This document shows, one piece after another, positions 42,218-53,500 of a stretch of DNA of 64,000 nt. The notes beneath the pieces are model-generated. The model was not told where the DNA came from. It was given only the letters and a program-made list of their open reading frames with translations, and ran no database searches. Source of the DNA: Micromussa lordhowensis. Its lineage: Eukaryota; Cnidaria; Anthozoa; Scleractinia; Lobophylliidae. The stretch's first letter is position 1. Every line of letters starts with the position of its first letter. A program made the position numbers and the translations under genes. Location: NCBI GenBank assembly GCA_964020085.1, contig OZ026606.1, positions 24,655,993 to 24,719,992 on the forward strand, given 5' to 3'.

Positions 42218-42770
42218 TGTCGCGTACCCAAGTGTTGGGATTACGTTGAGTGTCAACCACATGCACACATCTGTCTCATTCCAGCTTTTATTGAGTAAAA
42301 ACGTCAGTGATACAATGCGGTGAAAACTAAAAGGAAAATTATGATTGCGTAATCAGGAACAATTCTAGTGGAATTACAAATGAAAGTAACGATAAAAGGG
42401 CAATTAAATGTACAAAGGAAACTCACGTCTGATCCTGCGTAAAAAAGGGTAAAGGAAACTCCGTGAAAGGCGACTCCAGTAACTCCGATAACTCCAATGA
42501 CCCCGATAGAAACTCCTAGATGAATATATATACTCCGACAACTCACTCCGACCGCTCCGATATGTGATACTACTATTATGTAAGCAACAGGCTTAAAACG
42601 AGATTGACGGCTAATCACATGATTAAATACTCTCTGATAAATGATTAAAAGAATGAACAATGAAACGATAAGAAACTATAATAGAATTTAAACAATCAGT
42701 AAATAATCGCACGCAAAACAAAACAGTTCAGTTCATTTCAGTTCAGTTCGTTTGCTGAACGTACATCACA
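42218..42770 (-). repeat. 3' LTR of the BEL/Pao element
   Basis: 553 bases, TG...CA ends. It differs from the other LTR by only about two substitutions and two small indels (an extra ATAT near 42525 among them), so insertion was recent. Confidence 0.95.
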
Positions 42771-42782
42771 CTCCTCGCCCAA
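42771..42782 (-). promoter_or_regulatory. Candidate polypurine tract
   Basis: On the coding strand GGGCGAGGAG directly precedes the 3' LTR, the expected place of the plus-strand primer. Confidence 0.6.
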
Positions 42783-42821
42783 GGATTACGAGATTAATCC
42801 TTGCTACTTGGTACACTTGCT

Positions 42822-45045
42822 CTATGCTGGGCTTGGATCTGTTTCGTCTGCTTGGTTGTTCGGCAGCAACAGGATGAGTTCCTTAATAGGCCGCAAGTAG
42901 ACCTTCTTTTCTCCGTCTCTGGCAATTTCGACGTTAGCTTTCCTGACTCTCCCGTCCTCACTCCCTATGGCATCCGTTACTCGTCCCAGTGGCCAGTTGT
43001 TGCGGTGTTGGGCATCGTCTCGCAAGAGAACAATGTCTCCTACGCGAAGATTTCTCCGAGTTTCCGTCCACTTTGGTCGGGGCTGTAAACTTTGCAAGTA
43101 TTCGCGACGCCACCTTGTCCAAAATTGGTCGGCAAGGTACTGTACTCGCCTCCAGCGACGACGTGCGTAGAGGTCAGGCTGAAAGAACTGACCTGGGGGA
43201 GGTCCAGCTGGACGCGTCTTCATCGTCAGCAGCATAGCGGGGGACAGGGGTCGTGGATCGTCGGGATCAGAGGGTAGTGCCGATATCGGTCTTGCGTTGA
43301 CGATCGCCACTACCTCAGCCATCAGGATGATAAGCAGCTCGCGCGTCAGCTGGGTCTTGCCCAGTTCGACGAACATGGCGTCCAGTACCCGTCTGATGGT
43401 GTTGATTTGCCTTTCCCAAACTCCGCCAAAGTGCGATGCGTGGGGAGGGTTGAGCACCCATTCACATCCGCTCTCCGTTACAAACTTCTTCACTTTCTCC
43501 TGGTTGAGCTCCGATGATGCACCCGTTAGTTCTATTTTTGCCCCAATGAAGTTGGTGCCTCGGTCGCACCTGAGAAGCTTAGCGTGGCCTCGAAGTGCAA
43601 AGAATCTTCTTAGTGCACAGATAAAGGAACTGGTATCCATGGTTTCTAGGACCTCTATGTGTATGGCCCTACTGCTAAGGCACGTGAACACCAGACCCCA
43701 GCGTTTGGCATTCGCTGCTCCTCCTCTGGTTTTGCGCGTTTGCACCATCCAAGGGTCGAACACATCGAAACCCACGTTGGTGAAGGGAGGACAGACTTCA
43801 GTTCTATCGGGTGGGAGGTCTGCCATTCGCTGCTCTAATGGTGGTCCTCTTAGCTTCTTGCAGGGGACGCAGGCACTGATGACTTTGGTTACTGTATCAT
43901 GGCTTCCAATGAGCCAGAATCCTGCTTGACGAATGGCCCCTCCTGTAATCTGTCGCCCTTGGTGGTGTACCTGGGTATGGTAATGCTCTGCTACTAACTG
44001 CGACACATGGTGATTCTTCGGTAACACGATTGGGTGTTTTTCTTCATACTCCATCTCCGCTCTCCTTAATCTGCCCCCAACTCGCAGGATCCTGTAGCCG
44101 TCAAGAAACGGGTCGAGGTGGTACAGCCGTGAACCTTTGAGGGATTTCTTCACGCTTTGCTGTGTTTCTCTGGGTAGCTCAGGTTCCGTTCTGGCGTCTT
44201 GCAGCAATTCGCCGAATGCTTCTCTCTGCGTTGTACCGATTATGACTCGTAGGGCCTGATCTCGTTCTTCAACTGTCGGGGGTCTGAGTTTGTCTGGAAC
44301 CTTGGGCGCTTCGTTTCTGGGACGAGCGTCTCCTGCTTTGGGGTCTCTACGGCGTTTGAACTCTCTCACCGCTACGATAAGCCTGGCGACTGCTTGCTGC
44401 AGAGACTTCAGGGAAGAAAACCTCTTGAATCTTTGTGCTCCAAGGTCGGCCCCCTTGCCTTTGTCAGTGGTGACTTTGGTGCTGAGCACTCCTTTGCGAA
44501 CCTCGGGATCGCTGGTGCTGAGGGTAAACATTTCATCTGTTTGAAGGGTGCTCTCCGATTTCTTAAGGAATTCTGGGCCTTTGAGCCAACTTGATTCCAT
44601 CAGCTTGTCTGGGGGGACTCCGCGAGTGGCCAAGTCTGCGGGGTTTTGCTCACTCTCCACGTATCTCCACTGCTCTGGGGTAGACAGGCTCCTGATTAGC
44701 TGAATTCGGTTGGCCACATAAACGTAGAATCGACGGCTTTCGTTCGCGATGTAGCCTAGCACAACCTTCGAATCGGTGTAGTAAATCACTTCGGTAATCT
44801 TCATGTCGATTTCTTTAATAACTCTTTGAGCTGCTTGCACTGCAAGCACTGCTCCGCATAGTTCCAGTCGTGGGATGCTTGTAGGGGTCACAGGGGCAAC
44901 CTTTGCTTGGCCGTAGACGAGCGATGTCGAGATCTCATTTGCTTCGTTCAGCTGGCGGAGGTAGACAGCGACTCCTATGGCATCCTGACTAGCATCCGAG
45001 AAGGCATGCAGCTCAGCCCTGGTTACGGTCCCGAATTCTTGGGTG
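42822..45045 (-). pseudogene. BEL/Pao RNase H and integrase region
   Basis: A 689-codon frame, open further upstream to about 45050 but without a start codon. RNase H: RLELCGAVLAVQAAQ, VIYYTDSKVVLGYI. Then a zinc-binding integrase N-terminus (HHQGRQITGGAIRQAG, CVPCKKLRG) and the integrase core: Asp in NVGFDVFDPWMV, Asp in KLLRCDRGTNFIGA, Glu in HFGGVWERQINTIRR. A C-terminal DUF5641-like region (VGDIVLLRDDAQHRNNWPLG) follows. All catalytic residues are present; it is fused to the reverse transcriptase in intact elements but is out of frame here. Confidence 0.92.
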
Positions 45046-46371
45046 ATAGCAGCGGGGGACGGACAGGTGTTGAAGTTCGACGAGAGAGTCTCTCCAACGC
45101 GTCCATCTGTTCATCATAACGGTGGGAAGGGGGTCGTCCCAAGCTAAGGGGGTTTTGTTCTCAGCTCTCCGTTCTCCCATAAGTACCAACTGCTGAAGTA
45201 TCTTTCTCCCTTCGAGCATGACAGGTACCACGAAACCGAGCGGGTCGTACACAGAGTTGACGATAGACAAAACTCCTCTTCTAGTAAACGGTTTTTCTGG
45301 CGAGGACCCTTCGAAGGTGAAGGTGTCTGTCTCTAGGTCCCAGAAAACTCCGAGTGACCGTTGTGCGGGTAGGCTATCACTCCGCAAGTCTAAGTCACGC
45401 ACATCTTTGCCTCGATCTTCGGTTGGGAAGGCTTCCATGACTGCAACAGAGTTAGAAACAACTTTGTGGAGTCGTAACTTAGCAGTGGCTAGGGTGGCTT
45501 GTGCACCCTTCACCAGTTCTATCGCGTGTCCAGCGGTTGGCAGCGAAGCTAAGCCGTCATCTACGTAGAAGTTGCGGCATATGAAATTCTTGGTCACCTC
45601 TCCGTTCTCCTCCTCGCCATCTACCGCTGTTCGGCGGAGTCCGTACGTGGCGACTGCGGGGCTAGGCCCATTGCCAAACAGGTGGACGTTCATGCGGTAC
45701 TCCGTGATGGGCTTTGTCGGGTCGTTTCCCTCGAACCAAAGGAAACGAAGGAAGTCTCTGTGTTTAGGGTCGACATGGAACGAATGGAACATTTGCTCCA
45801 CGTCACACATCACGGCGACACTCTCCTTGCGGAAGCGCATTAGGACACCGATGAGGTTGTTCATCAAGTCTGGCCCTGGTAGAAGTACTTTGTTCAGCGA
45901 GACTCCTTGAAACTCGCAACTCGAGTCGAACACGACGCGAATGGTGTGCTTCGTGTTGTGGTACGTCGCAAAGTGCGGTAAGTACCAGAAACGACCAGTG
46001 GGAGGCGGTGCTTCATCATGCGGGATGGGAGAGGCGTGGCCTTTCTCGATTATCTTGCCCATGAACTCCAAGTAGTCCGTCTTCATCTCCGGTTTTCTGG
46101 TAAACATTTTCAAGAGCCCTTGTAGGCGCTGCATGGCTTGGGCGCGGTTGTTTGACATGGCCTGGCGCTCGTCGCGGAAAGGGAGGGGCATTTCCCAGTT
46201 ACCGCTTGCGTTCTTGCGTATCCCCTTCTCCATAATATCTAGAAAGGTGCGGTCCTCAAGAGAGAGGCTGGGCTCGTTGTCGTAACGTGTAGTCTTGAAG
46301 ACACTGTCGGCGGCGCGCTCCAAGGGGGGGATCCGTGACTTTGAATTGATTCGGGCAGGGGACCAATTCAT
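45013..46371 (-). pseudogene. BEL/Pao reverse transcriptase region
   Basis: The 452-codon frame contains FWYLPHFATYHNTKHTIRVV, MCDVEQMFHSFHVDPKHRDF and the catalytic box NFYVDDGLAS (YVDD at 45556-45567), then RRGVLSIVNSVYDPLGFVVP, typical of BEL/Pao peptidase A17/RT polyproteins. The frame differs from both neighbours. The junction with gag-protease falls at a G homopolymer (about 46324-46330), and that with RNase H near another G-run (about 45053-45058), so indels at homopolymers or sequencing error explain the breaks. Confidence 0.92.
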
Positions 46372-47968
46372 AGCATTTGTCTTTACCCTCTTGTCTTCTC
46401 CATGTGTCGATGGACAGACTAGTCAGGCGAGTAAGAACGTGGGCTGGACCATTGGGGAAGTCGAGACAGAGCTGGCCACTGATAGTCCAGCCGAGGGCTA
46501 GACGTTGTGCCCAGGGGGCTCCACTGGGGCCGTTTCTTGATTCCCTCACTTTAAGTAGCTCTGGTGCGTCGCGGCCGATAAGCAGGTGGACGTCAGCGGT
46601 GTCATCCAACGGAGGTATCTCGTCCGCTATGAGCGATAGGTGCGAGAACCTCCTCGCAATGGCTGGTGTCGGGATCTCGCGCTTGTCCTGGGGGATGTTA
46701 TCGCACTCCGTGAGGGTAGGTAGGGTGAACTCCGCTCCGTTTGTAGATCGCACGGCGACGCCTGTCAATCGCCGCCCGTATTTCTCTTCCCGGTCGCTGC
46801 TGTACGTGGACAGGAAGTACTTTTCTAGAGGACCGCTTGCTCCTAAGTCGTCCGCCAGTTCACTGGTGATGAGGGAGCTATTGCTCTGTTCATCAACGAT
46901 TGCGTAGATGCGCCTCGCGACGTGGGGGGTGCGCTTGTTGAAGATATCGATCAGCAGAGTTTTGCTACAGGACAGTCCTCCTGTTGGCTCGCAGAGCGTG
47001 GTGCACTTTGGGTTCACAGCTCCGTTCTCCGGTCTTGGGGTTGGCCGTCTGTCCTTGTGTAGTAGGGCGCTGTGGCGCTTGTCCCCGCAGATCGTGCACT
47101 GTATGGGTGTGTCACACTCACTCGCGATATGGGCGTTGCTGAGACAGCGAAGGCACAGGCGAGCGTTAATTATCCACTGCGTGCGCTCTTCCAGGGATTT
47201 CGCCGCGAAGGCAACACACTCTGACAGGTCATGCGCACCGCTCTCGTGATAGGGGCAGTGTTTGCTCTTCACCTTGCTTTTTTCTGGTTCTTCGTTTTTG
47301 ACTTTTCCAGGCGCTCCTTCGTTTTCAGCTGGGGGCTGAACTCCTGTTTTCAACGATTTATTGTCTCTTCCTCCGCGCTGTCTCTGTGGGGGAGCTTGGG
47401 TAGGAATCGTTTCTTTACCAGCGAGGACATTTGGGTTGTTCTTAATCTTTGCTTGCTCCTGGACAGTCTTGGAGAATCTCGAGAAAGGGGGGTACGTCCC
47501 TCGATGGCTGTCAGAATGATTTGAAATCTCCTTCTCCCATTTAGCGCGGATGGATTTCGGCAGCTTTTCGGCTATGGGTTGAATAGCGCTCGGGTAGTTA
47601 AGGCACTCGAGTCCCGGGAGAAACGTCACTTGACTTTCAATGTCTGCGCAGAGATCTGCGAACTGCTGCAATTTGACGTGCTCGTGCTCACTGAACGTGG
47701 CTGTACTTCGCAGGCTTTCCAGAAGTGCGTTGCTGATCGCTGCAGCGCTGCCAAAACGTTTCTCGAGTTCCACCCACAAATCTCTTAGCAACACGACGGG
47801 ATCGCGCATTTGCCGCTTTCTGTAATTGTCGACCAGGCGCTGTGGGGGTCCGCTGGTGAAACTCCTCAAATAATTTATCTCCTGGATCGGGGATACATCG
47901 GTGTCTATCAGCATGGCTTTGAAGGCACACTTCCAGGGGTGAAAAAGGGAAGGATCTCCAGAGAACAC
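46256..47968 (-). pseudogene. BEL/Pao gag C-terminus, zinc knuckles and protease
   Basis: 570 codons. A DUF1759-like gag domain (INYLRSFTSGPPQRLVDNYR, LLRDLWVELEKRFGS), then zinc knuckles CLRCLSNAHIASEC (CX2CX4HX4C) and CTICGDKRH, then an aspartic-protease-like segment (IYAIVDEQSNSSLITSELAD). It is the direct continuation of the upstream gag frame after a shift near 47980. Confidence 0.88.
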
Positions 47969-47984
47969 ATCGGGTCGGCACTTT

Positions 47985-49115
47985 GGGATGGTTTTGCCTA
48001 GCCAGGCCTGCGACTATCTGTTGGTTCACCGCGGTGAGAGAGTCGATTAGCTGGCTTCCGGTGACCTCTCGGAAAGGTGTCGAAGTCATCAGTGGTTGGC
48101 GATTGGGGGCCGTGTTTTGATGCGTTCTGCGATCTTCGTTAGTATAACTCTGGCCTGGTGGATCTGGATTTGGGTCGGGAGGCTTTGGCTGCTGAGACAT
48201 TTCCTTTGAAGACTCAAATTTCGGGGCGGCCGGCGATAGTGGTTTTGTTCGCTCCGTTGTGTCACGCGGGTCGCGTTCACGCTCGTAATGCCTTGCACCT
48301 TCCGCGCGTGGGGGGCTAAGCGTGGGAGAAGGGTCCACCCATTGTGATGTGCGTTGCTCCATTTTAATTTTGGGGACTTCTAAGTCCCGTAATTGTGGCT
48401 CTCTTTCCATATTTTCCTCCAATCGATGGGCGTCTTCGAAAACCTTGAGCTTTGCGTTCGCTATCGCGGCCTTCTTATCTGCGTCTAAGATCGCCATGTC
48501 GGACTCGAACTGTGCGATCTCTCGTTGACGAATTCCTTCTGCTTCGGCGTCGCGCGTCTTTCGCTCAAGTTCTTTTTGCGCTATAAGTCTAGTGTATTGA
48601 GCCTCTTCCCTGGCCGCTTTAGCGTCGGCAAGCGCCTGTAGCCTAGCCATCGTGCTACTAGATTTCAACACAGATGATACGCGCGATGAACGACTAGCGA
48701 AGGATCGTGTTTCAAACATTTTGCTCGACCTGCTCATTCGATTTTGCGCCTTCTCGATAAGACGGAGGGCGCGTTTTAGGGTTTTATTTTCTTCCACAAG
48801 CTGAGCTTCTTCTGTATAGTCCCCACCCAAGTCTTGATCGTACAGGCCAAGCAATTCTTTCATCATTCTCCCGAATTTTTCGGACGCTGTCGCGAGGTCA
48901 CGCGCTGCGGTTCCAATTTCACTTTCATCACTAGCGCTTTGTTCTACCGATTCCATAACCCTCAGTAACTCTTTACGCGATTTACTTAGTTCTTTACGTT
49001 TGCTATCTATTGCGTTTTGTAAGGCTTTTGGCGTAGGTTTAACTATTCTTTTCCTCCTAGCTCCGGGTTCCTTAGTTTCGCCGGTATTCGGCGGCTCGTC
49101 ACCTCGGCATGCCAT
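47985..49115 (-). CDS. BEL/Pao gag N-terminal part
   Basis: Starts at an ATG 69 bases inside the 5' LTR: MACRGDEPPNTGETKEPGAR. It has long charged helices likely to form coiled coil (SKRKELSKSRKELLRVMESV-type region and the ERKTRDAEAEGIRQREIAQF segment), as in BEL gag. The frame runs on to 47688 but past about 47985 it reads nonsense while the true gag continues in another frame. Confidence 0.82.
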
Positions 49116-49184
49116 TGTTGATACTCCTAGGCTCCTCGTTGAACTAGTTACGGCTTACCTCCTTTCGTCGATCAGACTTTTCAC

Positions 49185-49732
49185 TGTCGCGTACCCAAGT
49201 GTTGGGATTACGTTGAGTGTCAACCACATGCACACATCTGTCTCATTCCAGCTTTTATTGAGTAAAAACGTCAGTGATACAATGCGGTGAAAACTAAAAG
49301 GAAAATTATGATTGCGTAATCAGGAACAATTCTAGTGGAATTACAAATGAAAGTAACGATAAAAGGGCAATTAAATGTACAAAGGAAACTCACGTCTGAT
49401 CCTGCGTAAAAAAGGGTAAAGGAAACTCCGTGAAAGGCGACTCCAGTAACTCCGATAACTCCAATGACCCCGATAGAAACTCCTAGATGAATATACTCCG
49501 ACAACTCACTCCGACCGCTCCGATATGTGATACTACTATTATGTAAGCAACAGGCTTAAAACGAGATTGACGGCTAATCACATGATTAAATACTCTTTGA
49601 TAAATGATTAAAAGAATGAACAATGAAACGATAAGAAACGATAATAGAATTTAAACAATAGTAAATAATCGCACGCAAAACAAAACAGTTCAGTTCATTT
49701 CAGTTCAGTTCGTTTGCTGAACGTACATCACA
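49185..49732 (-). repeat. 5' LTR of the BEL/Pao element
   Basis: 548 bases, TG...CA ends, followed by the GTCGC duplication at 49733-49737. The sequence directly inside it (GTGAAAAGTCTGATCG on the coding strand) would hold the primer-binding site, but I could not match a tRNA. Confidence 0.95.
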
Positions 49733-49836
49733 GTCGCCTAGTCGTCTACCTGTTTCGCCGATATATAACTTTTTGCAAAGAGTGCAAGTTATACAGTAGA
49801 TGACATTGGCTGAGGTACGATTGTGTCGGCGCCACT
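49733..49836 (-). mobile_element. Penelope-like element, upstream part after the BEL/Pao insertion
   Basis: Reads NVIYCITCTLCKKLYIGETG RRLGD on the minus strand, the start of the GIY-YIG domain with its preceding Cys motif. It joins exactly to 42217 if the BEL/Pao element and one GTCGC are removed. Confidence 0.85.
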
Positions 49837-49837
49837 T

Positions 49838-49980
49838 CCTCTACCAGAGAGGAACTCAATCAATTTATAACTGCTGTTAATTCGTTTCATCCGGCTCTTA
49901 AGTATACCTGGGAAATTTCCAATGCTTCTTTAGCATTTCTAGATATCAAAGTTTCTGTCGATCTTTCTATTAGTTGGCCA
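49838..49980 (+). pseudogene. Penelope-like reverse transcriptase remnant, opposite strand
   Basis: Reads TREELNQFITAVNSFHPALK YTWEISNASLAFLDIKVSV on the plus strand, a late reverse transcriptase region of Penelope-like elements. It directly abuts the minus-strand GIY-YIG piece, so two partial copies meet head to head, as Penelope-like elements often do. Confidence 0.7.
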
Positions 49981-50372
49981 CTTTAAAAGATTAAGAATGT
50001 CACGTGCTTTATGCTACGTCTGGGAAACTCGCATTGTCATGAAGTTATGTGGCAATTAATAAACCCCCTTACATACATCACTTTTATTTACCCTCGGATT
50101 TTGTAGAGTAGCTTATGCAGCTAATATCTCCGAGCATTTAGCCATCAGATGAGAGATAGACCACCACACCGGGAACTACGTCCCCTACTCTTTTCGAACA
50201 GTGTGTGGGTTCTTTTACGTCCCACAGAATTAATTATTATCCAACTCTGCTTCCTAGAGTACAAGTATCGCGCGAAACGAGTACAAATAACAGATATTTG
50301 TACTCGTCTCATTCCTCCCGGCCGCGTGAAGTTCAAAACCTTGGCAAGTCAAAATTTTGGAAAAAGAAACTA

Positions 50373-50377
<5 letters not shown>
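49981..50377. other. Non-coding, dispersed-repeat-like
   Basis: Contains a stretch (about 50145-50235, CACACCGGGAACTACGTCCC, GTGTGTGGGTTCTTTTACGT) that looks like a dispersed cnidarian repeat, and a small palindrome around CAAATAACAGATATTTG. No gene recognised. Confidence 0.4.
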
Positions 50378-50403
<26 letters not shown>

Positions 50404-50533
50404 GTGTATAGTATCGCTGTATATTTTTATTCTTTGTTTGTATTTTGACTCGCCCTACGGGCTCGTCAAAATACTGCACAACTCGTCAAAACAAACAGCG
50501 ATACTACACACCAAAACGTCTAATAAGATATAT
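50378..50533. mobile_element. ~155-bp hairpin MITE
   Basis: Inverted arms: TAAATCTCTTATTAGACGTT TTGGTGTATAGTATCGCTG on the left and its mirror ending AAACGTCTAATAAGATATATTTA, with a CGCCCTACGGGCTCG inner palindrome. Almost the entire element folds on itself. Confidence 0.8.
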
Positions 50534-53500
50534 TTATTAACAGACCTTGTGCGGTAGCTTTCCTCTTTTACGTGTAAACAGTAATTCTATACGTACGATT
50601 ATAAAGAAGGCTAAGTTATTTCTGCTCTATAAGAAAAGTTAGAACTCTTTCTCTCCTCTTCCAAGTTTTAGGGATTAATTCAAACGCGCGGTTTAGGACT
50701 GGCACTAGTTACGCACGCGAAATTATATTTTTCAAAAGCAAACGTTCCCTCATATGCTTTCCTCTAAATATTGCCTTCAGCAATCCCTTAGCAACTGCTC
50801 TAAATCTGTAGTTAATGTTTGCGAAGGAAACTATGCGGTTCTCCTCTTTTGCTGTCGTCCGTTGTTTATATGTGACAACAGTGAAAGTCTAACATAGTTT
50901 ATTGTTTTCGTTCAGACATTTTCTTTTTCACACTTGATTTAATACTTTTAAAGATATAACGTGACAATGAGCAAGTCTCAGTCATCAGCGAGTAACATCA
51001 TCAACAGAATACACATACGCTAAACGTTGAATACACGACACGTAGAATACATAACACGTAGATCACCTAACCTGCCTCCTTCCCCTTTGAATTACAGACA
51101 GTCGCATTTTGAAAAATCAATGCGAAACAATTGAATATTCTGGAAAAAGCTGAGGCCGGAGAGCACCTTTGATACAGGAAGTTAAATGACCTTCAATGAA
51201 CTTGAGTAAAATCGAGTGGTCGGCGTCGCAATTTCTGGATATTTTATACATAAAATTATGACTGAGTAACGTTGTAGACTATGTATATATATACGGACTG
51301 AAGCATTTTAAATCATTAAGCAAATGTGAACACTTCAATCCCAACAAGAAACCAGTTTTATGGATTCAACATCCGTCAACAAAGATAATACATGTATATT
51401 TTGAATCGAATACCCACCTCAGAACTTCGCCTCAGCATGAAACAAATATGAATCTATGATTCAGATGGCTCGCTTGCCTATGGAGAAATGTTTTAGCAAT
51501 TACTGACTGGTCGATGAGAGCATAATTCTGCACAACTAACATTACGTCCAATGTTCAACGACTGACAAGTGAAACAGAAAGTTAAATAAGAATAATTAAA
51601 TAGGGGGTTCCGCCGCATTCCTTGCACAGATCATCGCAAGCATTGAATGACCTTCAATGAACTTCAGTAATATCATCACAACACTGAGTAGCACAAACAG
51701 CAGTTATCGCATTAATCTATGTTTAATTTGTCCATCTTGATCTTCTGTATTCTTTTAAGCATTTGTTGCAATTAAAACAATTGTTTCCAAAGTCGAAATA
51801 ACGATGCATTACTTCAGTAAAACACTGGACATGTGCTGTATTTTCTTGTGATCAAAACATCAAGCTGGCTGGTAGTTTAAAAACTCCGCATTCCAGCTTT
51901 TCTCAAGGCCAAGACTGACTTTTAAGTCATATTAAAATTCCATTTCTTGTAGGAAAGAAATCCGTAAGACTGCAACGTGTTTGCCAACATTTTGAAGCTT
52001 CCGACACCAATTTGCCAACTGTAATAAACACCATTATTAACAGACTTTCTACGGTAGCTTTCCTCTTTTACGTGTACACAGTAATTTCATACGTACGTTT
52101 ATAAAGAAGGCTAAGGTATTTCTGATCCGTAAGAAAAGTCGGAACTCTTCCTCCTTACTTCCAAGTTTCAGACGCGCGGTTTGGGACTGGCACTAGTTAC
52201 GCACGCGAAAATTATATTTTTTTCAAAAGCAAACGTTTCCTCATATAAAATTCACTATTTAGCACTGCACAACGATACAAAATTGCTTTCCTCTTATATT
52301 ACCTTCAGCAATCCCTTAACAACTGCTCTAAATCTGTAGTTAAAAAGAATCTCCCTTAGTTAATGCCTCCGAAGGAAACTACGCAATTCTCTTCTTTTGC
52401 TGTCGTTCGTTGTTTGTATGTGTGATCTCGACAGAGAGCTTAAATCAGAGAGCTAAGCAATTACTTGCCATGAACTAATATTTAGTCATTAGATTGAATT
52501 CTCAAGAGTTCATTCCCCACAAGCAACCAGATTTAAATGATACAGACCATATGTAAAATTTAAAAAGGGTGAATAAAGATAATGTATAATCATATACAAT
52601 ACCTACCTCAAGACAGGAAACTATGGTTCAGATTACTCGGTAGCCTGTGGAGGAAAGAGTACAGCAATTACTGCACGACTCATTGAGAAACATTGGAAAA
52701 GTCTGAGTTTCTGGATCGACTAGACCTCTGCGCAAATAATCTAATGACTGAAAGCGAAACCAAAAGTTTAATTACAAATAATCAAATAGGGGTTTTTCCC
52801 TCATTCCATGACTGGCTCGTGACCTTATAATATTATTCTGGCCGTGATCAATAGTGTAAGAGAAAGGGAGATAAGTCGCCTGTATGTGACATGCTTGATT
52901 ATTTTCTTTGCACTTGTTGGTACTTTTAGTAAGTTTGTCATCTTTGAGTATCAATACACCCTTATATTGTCAAATTCTCTAAATGCCAAATGATTTGACA
53001 ACTTTGTAAATTCGTGACACATCCTGTCTAGTTCTCCTTGTTCTCCTTTCCCCACCCTGCTCAGAAGAGCTGTAAAGTTTGTCATGTTTGATTATCAATA
53101 CACCCTTATATTCCCAACGAGAAACCAGTTTTATGGATTCAACATCCGTCAACAAAGATAATACATGTATATTTTGAATCGAATACCCACCTCAGAACTT
53201 CGCCTCAGCATGAAACAAATAGAAATCTATGATTCAGATGGCTCGCTTGCCTATGGAGAAAAGTTTTAGCAATTACTGACTGGTCGATGAGTGCATAATT
53301 CTGCACAACTAACATTACGTCCAATGTTCAACGACTGACAAGTGAAACAGAAAGTTAAATTAGAATAATTAAATAGGGGGTTCCCCCGCATTCCTTGCAC
53401 AGATCATCGCAAGCATTGATGAGGTACGGGAAGTTGAATGACCTTCAATAAACTTCAGTAATATCATCACAACACTGAGTAGCACAAACAGCAGTTATCG

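Larger units (their letters stand above)
42218..49732 (-). mobile_element. BEL/Pao LTR retrotransposon, 7.5 kb, frameshifted
   Basis: Complete structure: 548-553-bp LTRs beginning TGTGATGTACG and ending GTACGCGACA on the coding strand, a perfect 5-bp duplication GTCGC on both sides, gag, protease, reverse transcriptase, RNase H and integrase in BEL/Pao order, and a purine-rich tract GGGCGAGGAG before the 3' LTR. It is inserted in a Penelope-like element. The coding region is split over four frames, so this copy is defective despite nearly identical LTRs. Confidence 0.95.

Noticed and set aside
43297..47249. Plus-strand frames of 68-210 codons across the BEL/Pao element
   Set aside because: Antisense shadows of the GC-richer gag-pol coding region.
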